This document shows positions 1-13,236 of a stretch of DNA of 64,000 nucleotides, piece by piece. Location: assembly GCA_030848705.1 (NCBI GenBank), contig CM061243.1, positions 11,061,044-11,125,043 of the forward strand. Reading direction: 5' to 3'. Each line of letters starts with the position of its first letter. Positions within the stretch are counted from its first letter, which is position 1. Under the pieces are notes generated by a model. That model saw only the letters and a list, made by a program, of their open reading frames with translations. It had not been told where the DNA came from and searched no databases. This stretch comes from Heracleum sosnowskyi (Eukaryota; Streptophyta; Magnoliopsida; Apiales; Apiaceae). The position numbers and the translations under genes were made by a program.

Positions 1-358
1 GGTGAAATCACACACAAAATAGTGAAGAGGTTATGTTGTGTTAGTTTTAATGTGTCATGCTTATGTATCTATCAGGATTCGGGGATAAGATAGGAACTTG
101 ATGACCAGTTGTTGGAGAACAGAAGTTTTTTTAAACGAATTAAGTCAGGATACAACATACTAATATCCTGTTTAGTGTGTTGTTTATGTATTTAATTCTA
201 TCTTGTGTTTGTGAATCCTGTTTATCCCAGCGTCTTAATATTCACTTACGGGGAGGGCAGGCATGTCTTCTCGCAGACACTTTATTCCATTATTATATTA
301 TATATCATGGTAATATTCTTTCAATGTAAAATTTTCATTTTCACTTCTTTCTGTGCAG

Positions 359-892
359 ATAGTTGTTGACTTCACTGCTTCCTGGTGTGGTCCTTGCCGT
401 GTTATGGCTCCATATCTGGCTGAGTTGGCTAAGAAACTACCCTCTGTTACCTTCCTTAAGGTGGATGTGGATGAATTGCAGGTAAAACTAGAATTGATGA
501 ATAACTTTTTTCCTCCCAATCCACGATGACTAGTAGTATTTCACCTTCAATTTATAGAATCAAGCCCCTGTGGAATTTAGTTTCAAAAGCTAAGTTGTTT
601 CAACTGTAGTAAGCATTTTTTTATAGTAGGCCTGCCAATCCAGGTTTATTTAGGTTTATTTTTTCAGAAGCCACACATGCTCATCCACCCTCATATCTGG
701 TTGTAAACTGTTCACTAACTTGCAGTTGATTGTTTGATGCAGTCGGTTGCTGCAGATTGGGCTGTGGAAGCCATGCCAACTTTCATGTTCTTGAAAGAGG
801 GGAAGATTGTGGACAAGGTTGTGGGATCGAGGAAAGAAGAGCTGCAACAGACGATCACCAAACACTTGAGTGGCTCTACATCTGCTGCCTAA
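359..892 (+). CDS. Thioredoxin h-type, last two exons (5' part outside window)
   Basis: Cytosolic thioredoxin that reduces protein disulfides, normally recharged by NADPH-thioredoxin reductase. Two exons are visible: 359-481 (41 codons, after an AG acceptor at 357-358) and 743-892 (49 codons plus TAA). Together they encode most of the thioredoxin fold: the beta-strand IVVDF, the redox centre WCGPC, KVDVDEL, and the cis-proline segment AMPTF followed by FLKEGK. The junction is in phase (CAG then TCG). The missing N-terminal exon, normally about 30-40 residues, must lie left of position 1, so 1-358 is intron. The WCGPC plus AMPTF combination and the short C-terminus after the last helix fit the h class rather than plastid m or f types. 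Subgroup not resolved. Confidence 0.93.
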
Positions 893-2033
893 TGTTTTCC
901 ATCTTTCGGATAAACAAGTCTCATAATTTGCTTGCTACTATTCTTATTGTGTTTCTTTACATACTATCTACCTGACATGTCTTTTTTAAGCTCTTGAGCT
1001 TAACAACAGATATTTGGAGCTTTAATTTTCAGTTCCTTTTGTTGCCTTTCCTGATATACTTCTACATTTCCAGATTACTCATTTGACAGATTAGACTGGT
1101 TTAATAGTGAACTGGGAAGCCATATTTGCATGTTAGTTTTAGGCAGCCCGTACTCAAGATGGCAAAACCTACTTTGGTTAAAGCTTTATCAGGAAAGAGT
1201 GAAAGACAAAGCATTCCAAGTCTGCAACCAGTGCAGGATAGAATAAGAATCATAAAATCCAGAATCAAGGAGTGCCCTGTTCTTGAGCAATGTAAAAGAT
1301 GCTCCTAATACTAAAAAGCGGTTGATAGATCAATTCTCACCTCCACCTTCTCCTTTATCTAAAACATTATGAACTATCAAAAGAAAAGTAAAGAATTGAT
1401 GCATAATTTAAGTATGAGAAAACGGACCCTGAGATACATCTCAGGGTTGTTTCCTGAGATACCCACAAAACTACATCGTTTTAAACTTCACCTTCTCGGG
1501 TGAGAGAAAAAAATACAGAGGGAAAATGAAAATGAGGTTTAAAAACCAGTAGTATTGTGGGTATCTCAGGAAACAACCCTGAGATACATCTCATAGTCCG
1601 CTCTCTCATCAAGTATGATTCATTAGAGAAGGAATTTAACAAGAACAATGCGGACAGTTCATTTTAACCATCATGTAGTGGAAATAAATCAAACAAATGG
1701 TCACACTAGGATCCACACCTAACATGAGCTCATTGGGGTTTGCTTTCCCCCCATAAATACAAACCGACTAGCTAACAGATCACCCGAATTGCTAAACTAT
1801 TCCCGGTTCTGATTTCCAGTATAAAGGCCAGAGACCAGGGTCGATCAGGCAGCTCACAATTAAGAACCCCCTAGATCTATGAATTATCTACTCAAATAAC
1901 TGATTTACACAGGCTCTTTGACAAACTCTACCTCTAAGAACGTTACGCTAATCTTTGATGTACCTTTTTGTTTCACTTTATTTGTGTTTTTCAGCTGGTT
2001 TTTCGATACAATTAGCTTGTCACTACGTGCACA
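893..2033. other. Intergenic region between thioredoxin and beta-galactosidase genes
   Basis: Holds the 3' ends of two convergent genes. Apart from a small Mutator-type MITE at 1416-1607 I see no coding sequence. The short open frame at 1126-1308 has no recognisable features. Confidence 0.6.
1416..1607. mobile_element. Mutator-like MITE (192 bp)
   Basis: The two ends are inverted copies of each other for about 50 bp: 1416-1468 against 1555-1607. The shared core reads CTCAGGGTTGTTTCCTGAG, itself partly palindromic, and is followed by ATACCCACAA. Flanking 9-bp segments TTTAAGTAT (1407-1415) and ATCAAGTAT (1608-1616) agree at 7 of 9 positions, as expected of a decayed Mutator-type 9-bp duplication. 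The interior of about 90 bp has no coding capacity. Confidence 0.6.
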
Positions 2034-5000
2034 TTAACCCCTTGTAGTAGTCATAGGAGCACAAATGGCCTCAACTGATAACTTCTTTAACACATTTGGA
2101 CATGGATCTTGTCCAAAGACGGTGTCTGATATTGGCACTGCACATCTCTGCCTTCCAATGCACATCTGAGGGAGAGGATAATAAAGGTAATCAGATGACA
2201 ATAAAATTTGTTACAAATAGATGGAGAACACGAAGGACAGGTTAGTTGATTAATATGAACTGTGTTTATTACCTTCTCTAAAACGACGTAAGAGGTAGAA
2301 GCATGGCAAGTTCCTTGCTGGAAGCTCCCACAAGTTCCTGTTGGAGTTCCGAAGCTTGCAAATTTGATAGAAGTAATGGATTGACCAGCACCACAACGAA
2401 GGTGAACTTTTGGTTTGTGAAAATCCTCTGATTTACCGTAGCTCTCGATTTGCCAATTTTTAATGTATGGATGATACTCATTGACATCAGCACAGACACT
2501 GGCGACTGATCTTTTTACCATTGCAATTTTAGTGGGATCACCCCCCAGTTCTTCGAAAAGTACCAACGAATTCTGTGTTGGCTTTAACCAAGATCTAGGA
2601 ACATGATACCTGAAATCTATCATTTTAGATCCAAGAAATATAATATGTACTCTTCCATTTTTTTTAATTTTTTTGCAAAGTCTTCTTTCAAGAATCCTAA
2701 AAAAGAAAAAAGAAAGACCAAGTACAGAGATATGAGAAAGTTACCATCGTTGTGTTGGTTCACCACAGCCTTGCTGACACTTGGGAGGACGGAAAGCTTG
2801 AGCATAATTGCATTCATTGCAATCACCAACAGCATATGCAGTCCAAAATCTTCCAATACTTTGACCATTTATCCATACTTGACCTTTTCCCATAGATTTC
2901 AAATCCAATGCCAATGGTTCATCTCCTTCAGGAGCATCGAACTCAGCCTGCGAAATTTAATGTAATCTTACACCAAAAAAATTCAACAGTATATTTTGTC
3001 TGATTAATTAAGTTTGCATTTTCACTCATGTTTCACATTTTCGTACCTTGTGCCATGTTAGAGGTTGAGGCTTTAGTTCAATCAAAGAAGCATCCATCCA
3101 GTTGACAGATGAAATGCTACCTGGAGAGTTGAGATTCATGGCCTCTCCCTTAAGCCCAACCTGGTATGTCCACTTCTGCCACGACAAGTCCCATTTGCCC
3201 TGGTCAAGACCATGGAGAACAACTGGACCTGACACTCCAGTCTTCCAAGTTTCAAAATGTCCTCCAATATTCTTCACAAACAGATGAATACCAACTCAAT
3301 AACAAACAAAACAACCCAGTATGTCCCCACTAGGGTATATGTGAAACTAAATCAACGGAATAACAACAATATCTCAAAGAAAAAAAATCAAAAAATTACG
3401 CAGCTTTTCAAGCAAGTCAATGGTTAAAAAGGAAAAACTGACCGGCAGTCCAACTGCAACACTGAGCAGTGCAATTTTATTTCTTCCTGCATGGAGTTTA
3501 ACCTTTCCAGTATACAAAAATCTTCTGTTTTCCCTCGTCCCAAAACCAGAACCTACATGAGAGGTCCTTGTTACATCACTAAGTAGGTTCTAAGGGTTTT
3601 ATCAAACAGTTTATTGGCTGATCAAGATGTATCTGAATAATTACTTTATCAGCAAATAATGAATTACCTGAAAGTTGTCCATTTATGAACACATGAAGAG
3701 CATGCCCAGTTGACTGTGCCATGAGAGTAGGGAGTTCCCCACCACGTAAGAAGGATTCAGATGAGCCAATATCAACACTGTAAGCAAATTGAGAGTCGGA
3801 GGAGACATGTTATACATGGGACATTTGCACTTCTAAAGAAGTTTGTAAATGTACATTCTCTTATTAGTTGGAGGAGACATGTAATTAGCTTTGCAGCAAA
3901 AAGATATCAAAGTAGTAATTATCTTACCTAGTTATGTACCACAGGTAGTCACTAGCATCCCTAGTGACATTAATCTGCTCCAAAAGACCAAAAGTAGTGA
4001 ACGTAGAGCTGTCATCCAGAGAAGTCAAATCTTCATTGTAAGTTCCCCAGGAGATCATATCAGCACTGATTGGTAACATTTGCATTTGTGATTCCTGAAC
4101 ACCAACCTGTCATGGGCGGACAAGGTTTTTATATCACTTTCAGGAAACGAGGATTGGTTGTTATAACTGTTATGAAAATAAAAATACATGACAACTATTT
4201 CCAATGGTTTATGATTTGCACATACATTTGCAGTATTGAATATTGCATTCCTGCAATCAGAAAGGATGCTGATCGACCAAGGTGGCAACTTATAGTGCAT
4301 ATTGTTGAACATTACTCTAGCAGCAGACCTTGTATCATAGTTTGCGAGAAAAGCTGCACAATTTCCATTCTCGGAAGAAAATACATGAGCCTGAAAAATG
4401 CCAAATTTCAGTAGGAGGTATAGACATGCATCTATAAGAATAAGAAACAGTGGTATGGCAAGAGAGTGAAAACCTGTTGAGCACTTCCTAAAGAAGTAAC
4501 AATAGGATCTGAAGAAACTAAAGCATGCTCACACAACTTAATTGCCCTGTGAAGCTCCTTTAAATGACCATACTTTGGCTGCCTGATTAAACCTACCAAG
4601 TCAATGAAGCAATTAGATCGAATTCAAGTACAAGATAATGTCTGCTCATTACAAGTATTTCTTTAGATGCATAATCGCTTTCACAGTCTTTACAAATACT
4701 ATAATTAATCTTGTTGTTTTATCAATCTGCCATCTCTAGTCTCTACTAGGTTATCAGTTCAATTGAAGAACAAAGGCATTATGAGTGAAAAGAAAGCAAG
4801 AAAATTTGTGCTTACCATATTCATCAAGTGGAGCATCATAGTCGTAGCTTGTAGTGATGAACGGACCCCCAGCAGAACGTCCAAAATTTGTGCCTCCGTG
4901 ATACTAATTTACATACATAGCGCACATAAAACTTAGATCTGACAGTGAAAAGTTAAAGTCTAAGAGATTGTTGGAAATAGTGACCTAAGAAGTTTACCAT

Positions 5001-6581
5001 ATAGTAATTGAAAAACGATCCTCCCTTTTGGATGAATCGAGCAACTGCAAATGCCAAATCCTGAACAGGCCTCTTATGTATCGGTCCTCCAAACTCCGTA
5101 AACCTTTAATTCAAACACATTAACGGTAAGAAACCTTTCTACATTGAGACATTGGTAAAGTAACAAATCATGGACACATACCATCCACTCCAAGCCTCTG
5201 TCCAAATAGTGGGTTTGTATGGTCTGTTAGGGGAGAAATTATCACAATAGAAACCGTTACATGTATTTATCTGCATCAGTAGCAGCATAAGATCACATAC
5301 TACGTTAGCAATAATCAAATAAATAAACATAAGTACAATCTGTACAGAAAAATAGGTTCACTTCATTTATGAAAGAACATGAGGTGCAGATGTTTAGGAC
5401 TCTAAACTTATCGCATATAATATACTGACATTATTAGTAGGAAGTGTTTGATTATAAACTTGGCCAATTGAGCAGATGACGACTTGAATAAAGTACATCT
5501 GGTAGTAAACTCAAAGGAGAACTAACCACTGGATCAGGGGCATCTTCTTCTTTGCACATAACCCAGGGAACCCCTGTATCTAAGCCGACAGCTAGCTTTG
5601 CTGCCCAAGTCATATAGTTATACCCAGCAGCTCCAAGATTTTTACCTTGTGGTCCATACTCATTCTCAATCTGTCCAAGCACATTTTATCAGTAACATTT
5701 TCTTAAGAAGAACCTCATCTAATAAATATGAATCTGTCATTAATTAATCAGCTAGTTAAGTTTAGGAAATTCATTAATCACATAACCAAACTATTGAAGT
5801 AACACAAACCTGGGAGAGTATAATAGGGCCACCCTGGGACTCAAACATATTTTCACTCTTCATCAAATGAACAATTTTTTCAGTGAACCCTTTCATCGCC
5901 ATCTGCAGAAACACCGCAAACCACTAATAAGGTTCACTTCTCTGCAACTGTGAATTGTTACAGTATATTTTGTACAAGATTAACAAAAAATAGAAGGTAA
6001 ATCTTTATGACCTTAAATGGCTCATTGTCTGTTCTGAAGCTGATACCTGGAACATACTTGAGCCAAACTGGAAATCCCCTGCACAATTCACAAAAAAGCA
6101 ACACATTACTAATATAAGTCCATTAAACTTAACTACATTAAAGAAACTTAAACAAAGAGTACCCGAAATTCCATTCAGCGCAAACATAAGGCCCAATGCG
6201 AAGATGAGCATAGAGCCCTGCTTTCTGAACTGTCTTTAGAAACCTCACTATGTCATACCTCCCCTCAAAATTGTACTGTAAGTATATAAAAAGAATAATC
6301 AATGATGTTATCACATAAAAATACATACATGAAAAATTAAATGTACATTAAAAGGTTGAGTACATTGCCAGGAGTGGGCTCATGAACATTCCAGAAAACA
6401 TAGGTTTCAATAACATCAAGACCTCCTTCTTTAGCTTTGAGGATGAGATCTTCCCACATCTACACGCACAATTTCAGTCCATCACAAACCAACAAAAATA
6501 GAATATCAAATATTTATATTCAATCCCTAGCATGGTAATTTGTAGCCTGCTGAGTACTGTACTAACCCTCATGTTTCGTTA

Positions 6582-6631
<50 letters not shown>

Positions 6632-6893
6632 AATGCTTGTGTTTGTGTGTGTGAATTCAAGATAAATGGAAAGACCAAAAATGAAACAAAGGTTCTTAAA
6701 CAGTGATTACCTCAGGAGTGCTTCTTGGATAATGTATAGAACCGGAAATGAGAATTCTTCTTTGACCATTGATCACAATGGCCTTGCTATCATATGTCAC
6801 ACTGCCATTGATCAATCCTGAACTCATACACAAAACCCAACTCAACAAGAACAACAACTTGCAAACCAAACTAAAATCCATAACTTTCATCAT
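2034..6893 (-). CDS. BGAL3-like: Beta-galactosidase (GH35), BGAL3-like, 18 exons, 852 aa
   Basis: Secreted cell-wall exo-beta-galactosidase that trims galactosyl residues from pectic galactan and arabinogalactan side chains. Exons, 5' to 3' on the minus strand: 6893-6711, 6459-6364, 6275-6163, 6078-6012, 5902-5810, 5670-5527, 5270-5182, 5103-4998, 4903-4816, 4592-4474, 4390-4226, 4106-3928, 3777-3668, 3552-3443, 3271-3047, 2947-2745, 2609-2273, 2165-2034. All have GT-AG borders and join in phase. A hydrophobic signal peptide occupies residues 1-26. The GH35 core carries SIHYPRS, IENEYG (acid/base E188) and WTEAWSGW (nucleophile E257), with the 69-residue spacing of characterised plant enzymes. 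A SUEL/galactose-binding lectin domain covers about 765-850. Length and sequence match the BGAL1/BGAL3 subgroup (about 850 aa). Nothing appears broken. The first of two tandem ATGs is taken as the start; the second would remove one residue. Confidence 0.96.
6587..6629. repeat. (TC)n microsatellite in beta-galactosidase intron 1
   Basis: About 21 uninterrupted TC units lie between exon 1 (ends 6711) and exon 2 (starts 6459). On the gene's sense strand this is (GA)n. Confidence 0.95.
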
Positions 6894-9273
6894 TAACTAC
6901 TTAAGGACTGTCTGAATTTTGGTTCTTGGTTTGCATATATTTCTTGTCGGTGGAAGAAAAAATATGAAACAATGAGGGGAGTATTAATTGTAGTATCTAG
7001 TTGGGAAGCGGAAGAGAAACAGAAATAAAGTGAGGTATGTTCTTTAGACCACCTCACTGTCTATAGCCTGCGATTTTAGTTGTTTATATATGCACCGTAC
7101 ATGTGAAGTTTGTTATGGGGTTTATGTTTTTTTAATAAAGATACGAGACCAAGGGTTTGTCCTGTGAAAATACTTATACCACAATTTTTATTTTTTTTCT
7201 GTTTATTATATCAATTTTAAGTATTTTTTTTTTAAATAATCAAACTTATCTTTACAAATAAATATCTATTTTAACAAATCTCGGAGGTGAACGAACATAA
7301 AAATAGGATGATAAGAGATAAGTCTTTATACACAGACAGATGTGAAAAAGACCTTTTACTAAAGTGGGGAGATTTGTACATATGAGCAATGCTAGAGATT
7401 CCGAAATAGTTCTCAAAATCGTTCCGAATATCGTGTGTCATTTTTAAATTAGGTGCATAATAATACATGAAGGATTTATTTTATTTTTAAAATATACATC
7501 AAATCAGATCTTGCAACGTAAACATTTGGGAATACTTCCGGGGACTGTGACATTTCTAGAATAGATCTACCGGAGGAAGAGAGAGGAAAAAGAAAAAGAG
7601 AAGTCAAAGGTACAAGCAGTGTGAAACAGAAAAGGAAAAGAGCGCAAAGACAGAACCAAATTTTACAGAACCGTACGTAATTTAAGTTAACTAATGATAC
7701 GTGGGTTAATAATGTTTTCAAGACTTTGTTTGCGATTAACATAAATCACGGCGCAATCTGTAAATTCCCTGCTTGATGCCGTTTTCAGAATATCTCATAC
7801 TTTCTTTTCAAATCACCTACCAGCCTCTACCAGTAGACTTACAGTACTTTCTTTTCTTAAATAATCTTTTGAATAAATTTTTTTTTTTTTTGACAGGATG
7901 AATAATTTGTTATTGTTCATGTAGATTATCCTTTTTTATTACAATAGAGTAATGTTATTGTTACGAAATATGTTCTGTATTTTATTTTAGTTTTTTATTT
8001 ATAATTAATAGTCCGAAAAGTCGGACTATTAAAAAGAATTAATAATTTTGTATTTAGAATTAATAGTCCTCCTCGTCTCTCTCTTTCGGCGTCTCCCTCT
8101 CTCTCGCTCTCTCACCGAATGTTTGCTAGGTTTTCATCTCTTTTTTTTAACACGCTTGTATGTAGATATGTATAGGTCCATTTTAATTAAATTGGACCAG
8201 CTAAAATTTTAAAATAAAACTCAACAAAATTAAATTAGTACGATCCGTTAATTCAATTGTATTCTAAAATCAAATTATATAATTATCTTATTTTTAATCC
8301 ACTTCTAATTCTAATCTCTAGCAAATTTTAATCTATTAAAATTATAAAAAAAATCAGAAATATTACACACTCTCATCTTGTTTTGCGTGGCAACTATTTG
8401 AGTACAGAACATATTCACAATCTGTAACAGTAAAGGGTTAAGCTACCTACTGGTAGTTAAGACTGGGTATCGTATAGTAGCTGTCGGTGGTATGGCCTTG
8501 AAATAGTGTCACATGCATGTATTTGTCTTGTATTTGATCTAGAACGAAACACAACCAGATAAAATTGTCTCATCAAAATGGCTGACACTACAAAAGGGTG
8601 CATAACGGATCGACCTATTTTGATTGTGTTAGAATAAAAAAGTACTACAGTTATAATATACTATCCCGGTTCAAATTTTGGGTTCAATTTTCGCTCACTC
8701 ATCAATATACCTTAAATATCTAGAGGAAGTTGTTTAAAGAATAAAGAGTAGTTGAATTTCTTTTTGAGTGTGTGGAAATGAAACAAACTGCGGGGATGAC
8801 GGAAGTTGCGGCTTTATTGAAGGCGCAACACTAAAAGGAGCAGGGGCCGTCCTCAAGTTCTCTCCAACTCTGTCTCCATGACCTTGTTTTTCTTTATTTA
8901 TTTTGGGTTGAGTTGAGCTACCCCCATTTTACATTGCCCAATTTCTGGATAGTATTTTTCCTTTACAACTCCATGCGTTAGGTTCACATGCAACCGATAA
9001 TAATTCATGGATAATAATATCTATTGTCTTTTCTCTTTCTACATGTTCTGAATTATTTGTTCTTTTTCCGGTAATATTCACAAAATTTCATGTTTTCACA
9101 TTAACATGTCATTTTTATTTATTTTGTGTGCATGCATGGGTGGTGGGTTGGAACAGGTTCTTACAAGTGCATCTCCACCGGTACTCTGATTCAGCACCAT
9201 TATATGTTCATCAATTATTATATTCATTTATTCTGAATTTTTTCAACGAAATTCAGCTGATTAGGGTAACACT
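6894..9273. other. Upstream region of the beta-galactosidase gene
   Basis: No gene seen. The part next to 6893 should hold the promoter and 5' leader of the minus-strand beta-galactosidase gene, but I cannot assign individual elements. A perfect 10-bp inverted repeat with a 4-nt loop sits at 8007-8030 (AATAGTCCGA, AAAG, TCGGACTATT). The rest is AT-rich with short T-runs. Confidence 0.5.
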
Positions 9274-11147
9274 CACTATAAGAAAAAAGGCTAAAATCCA
9301 CCGTACAAAATCGATCGCATTTAAATTTCACCAAAAGTCGTCGCTTTTAAGGTCAACCAAAGTTTCTTTTGGTCAGCACCTAAAAATCATCGACCTCGGT
9401 GGAATTTAAAGTCGGTCGATTTTGTTCGGTGAAATTTGTTTTCGGTCGCTTTTACGCGGTGGAATTTAGTAATAAAAGTCACCGGTTAGTTCTTGCGGTC
9501 GTTTTTAAGCATTTTCTGTTGCGTGGGAAAACTCCCGCCGAAATTGAGCGCCTAAAATGAAAAGGCTTTGGTGGATTTTATTTAATATTATAAAAAAATT
9601 ATATGATATTAAATACATGGACATTTTATTCAAATATTTAATAATATTTTTTAATGTAACTCTTTCATAAATAAAATGAAGATAATTTGAAATAGGGTTA
9701 TAAAATGTATTCATTTATATTTATTGAATTATTTCAAAGAAAAATTTGTAATAATTTTTGAAAAATGTGAAAATTGTACCAAAATATCTAACTTACTTAT
9801 TAAAATTTCTAATTACTTATAATACAACTATATAATAGAAAAAAATTTGATAATACATTGATGAACACATTATCTTGATAAAAATATAAGTTTTGTGTTG
9901 AAATCAGGTTTTGAACATAGGGATTAACATATTTGTAGTACTTGAATGTCTAATCATCTTATAACCAACTTATATTTAACCATTTACTCAATATTTTTAA
10001 ACGATGTCTACTATGATAATGCGAAGGTGTAACAAAAAAAATTAGTTAACATACGTTGAACAACATATCATCAACATTAAAATGTAGGGTTTAGGGTTTG
10101 AATTAAGAATTTAGGGTTTGTGGAGGTAATATTGGCTCTATATTTATATTTTGGGTAGTTGCTAACATTCGTATCAAAGGATAAGTTTAGCTTAAATAAA
10201 AGATCTTAAACATGATGTTAAAAATGTAACATGAGGACCATGTCAGGAAAGTGCTTGGTTCATGCGTGATTGATTGTAGTAAGTAGTAACATACATAATT
10301 AGTTGGAAGCCAATTTTTCTTGTGAGTTTACAAAATTTATGCTAACGAGAGAAAATGAACTTAAATAGTAATGTTTGGAAATCTGAAGAAGTGCCAATGG
10401 AGATGCTCTCACTACAAGAAACAGTGTTATATACAACGACTATATGCGGCAGGTAGCTCGGAGCCGCTGTATAAGGGGTTAATACAGCGGTCATTATATG
10501 GCTGATGTATAAAATCCAACATATACAACAGTAAAATAAAAACCGTTGTATAAAATGTTATAAGAGGCGGCTAAAACTAAAACTGTTATATATATAGTAC
10601 TTGAATAAAATATTAATATAAAATTATACCGCTGTATAAATGACTAGTGAGTTCCCACATAATTTTTCACCAATTTTTATACTTCCGCGGGTATTTTTCC
10701 CCTATTAGCCATATTCCCCCCCCCCCCCCTTTTGTTCTACATCCCTCTCTTGTTCTTCATCCCTCTCTTGTTCTTCATCTGGGTAATTCTCCACCCTCTC
10801 TCTCTAATGAATTATTTATGAATTGAACTTGTTTATTCATCTGGGTATTTATGAATTTTGCTTGTTTGATGCATATATATGTATGTATGTATATGAATTG
10901 AACTTGTATTTTATTCATTGTATTCTATTCACTGAATTCGTAGTTAAACAAGATCTGAATTCGTAGCTGATATGAATTGAACTTATTAATTGTGTTAATT
11001 CGAATTTTATATGCAACTTTCTCACACTCATATTCTCACATAATATAGGATGCACAACGTCTAGTATAATATCTCTCTTGCTTAAAACTTGGCATTCTGT
11101 ATTATTTGACAATTTATTCTTACTATTATTGTTTTGGTAGGGTCGTT

Positions 11148-12581
11148 ATGTCTATTTTAAATAAAGATTGGATTGACTTGGTTAATAGAACTTCACATGA
11201 CTATGTAAATGGGGTAGAAAAATTTCTTGACTTTGCTTTCTCAAAAAGACCACCTGGAACAAAAGAAATTACTTGTCCATGTAAGAATTGTTCAAATCGC
11301 TACCATAGAGATCGAGAAACAGTTAAAGAGCATTGTATCATTGTGGGATTCGAAAAATGGTACAAGAATTAGACTTTTCATGGAGAAGAATATGTCAACT
11401 TACAATGAACTCAAAATCAGAACACATACAATCAGGACACAAGTAATGACGATGCAGGAGACATGAATGTGCGCTCAAATATGAGGAAACTAGTGGAAGA
11501 AGGTCTGGGAATCTGTGAACGGCTACATGAGATTGATGAGGTGGTACAAAGTGACAAGGCTACTGCTGACTTTCTTAAACTCTTAAAAGATGTTGAAAGT
11601 GAGTTGTGGGAAGGGTGCGAGGAATTCACTGCATTGTCTTTCATTGTAGAACTCTTACACCTCAAGGCTATTTCAAGATGGTCCAATAAGTCTTTTACAG
11701 AATTACTGAAGACTTTAAAGCGTGCATTGCCGAAAACCACAAAACTACCAAATTCATGTAATGATGCATATAAGATGACAGGTGACTTGGGTTTCAGTTA
11801 CAAGACTTGGGATGCTTGTGTTAACCATTGTATGTTGTTTAGAAATGAAACCGAGAAACTGGACAAGTGTAAGATTTGTGGTGCTTCGAGGTATAAAAAA
11901 ATGGATGCTGACAAATGTAATGCCGGTGGTAAGGTTACTAAAGTAGCCGTAAAAAAGATGTGGTATTTTCCTTTAAAGCCAAGACTACAAAGGTTGTTCT
12001 GGTCATCTAAAACAGCATCACTTATGACATGGCACTCGGATAAAAGAATTGATGATGGTGTTTTTAGACATCCGGCTGATTCTCAGGCTTGGAAACATTT
12101 TGACAACATATTTCCAACTTTCGCAACAGAACCTCGCAATGTAAGGCTTGGGTTGGCGTCTGATGGATTTAACCCATTCAGAAATATGTCAAGTTCGCAT
12201 AGTACATGACCTGTTGTACTTATTCCATATAACTTACCACCTTGGTTGTGCATGAAACAAACAAATTTTCTCTTGTCAGTTCTCATACAAGGTCCTAAAG
12301 AGCCTGGTATGAAAATTGATATCTATCTCCAGCCCTTAGTAGAAGAGTTAAAAGAGTTATGGGAAACTGGTGTTCGTACTTATGATGCTTCCAAGAATGC
12401 CAATGAGTTAAAAGAGTTATGGGAAACTGGTGTTCGTACTTATGATGCTTCCAAGAATGCCAAGAATGCCAATGAGTTAAAAGAGTTAAAAGAGTTATGG
12501 GAAACTGGTGTTCGTAGTTATGGAAACAGGATTGCTGTAAAAAGGTTTTTACACCAGAAAGCCAATGAACGCTGTATATAA
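11148..12581 (+). pseudogene. CACTA transposase (TNP2-like), degraded
   Basis: The first block (ATG 11148) reads as a transposase-associated domain. It begins MSILNKDWIDLVNR and has the zinc-binding pattern CPCKNC with a downstream H and C, but it stops at 11370 where a conserved Trp-containing segment should continue. The next block (11463-12209) contains the Transposase_21 signature region: MTGDLGFSYKTWDAC, the CKICGASRY motif and the MTWHSDKR segment. It hits an in-frame stop at 12207-12209, after which the same frame resumes with PPWLCMK and PKEPG. A 60-bp in-frame tandem duplication (12345-12520) then repeats LKELWETGVRTYDASKNAN. The catalytic C-terminal half is missing, so no active enzyme is expected. 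Confidence 0.88.
12345..12520 (+). repeat. 60-bp tandem repeat inside the CACTA transposase remnant
   Basis: Units start at 12345, 12405 and about 12474. The third is partial and preceded by a 9-bp and a 12-bp stutter (AAGAATGCC, GAGTTAAAAGAG). The repeat keeps the reading frame. Confidence 0.9.
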
Positions 12582-12717
12582 CTATTTAAAGGACTTTTTT
12601 GAATTTCGCCGTATAAACCTGTATACACCAGGTGGAATCGCCGTATATACTATATTCAACGGTTGTAAATATAGCGGTAGAAAAACCGCCACACATACGC
12701 TGTATATACCTTTATAC

Positions 12718-13236
12718 TAGACCTGACAAATCAGTCGTGTCGTTTCGTGTCGTGTAATTTCGTGTTTCGTGTACTTTTTGGCTATACACGAAAACGACAC
12801 GAATTCAAATCGTGTACCTGAAACTGTAACACGAACACGACACGAATGATACACGACTTGATACGACACGACACGAGATACCTGAATTTTTTCGTGTACC
12901 ATTCGTGTACACGAAACTAAACGAAACGAAATAGACACGAATAACAACGAAAACACGAATGTTTACACGAAATTTCTTAAAGTTAGTAATATCAATTAAT
13001 ATTTATACTATATATATAATATATATTTGTAATTATTTATATATTTATTTATGTCGTGTACTTCGTGTCGTGTCGTGTACTTGAAGGGTAAATCCAAAAA
13101 CGACACTAAATCGGGGTCGTGTACTTTCGTGTTCGTGTATTTTCGTGTCGTGTACTTAAAATGCAAACACAAACACTAAATTTTCCTGTCGTTTCGTGTC
13201 GTGTAAGTCGTGTCGTGTATAAAATTATCGGGTCTA
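12718..13236. mobile_element. Non-autonomous hAT element rich in CGTGT motifs (copy 1)
   Basis: Bounded by a perfect 8-bp target duplication CTTTATAC (12710-12717 and 13237-13244). Terminal inverted repeats are TAGACCTGACAA and, from the other end, TAGACCCGATAA. Both arms are dense arrays of TCGTGTCGTGTAC-type words, in opposite orientation, around an AT-rich centre. No coding capacity. A second copy lies at 53096-53727. Confidence 0.9.

Noticed and set aside
2278..2499. Second minus-strand frame over the beta-galactosidase lectin exon
   Set aside because: It is a shadow frame of exon 17, whose real frame shows the SUEL domain and correct splice phases.
10085..10125. TTTAGGG-like repeats suggesting telomeric DNA
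   Set aside because: Only three imperfect copies with interruptions, inside a CACTA arm. Too few for an interstitial telomere array.
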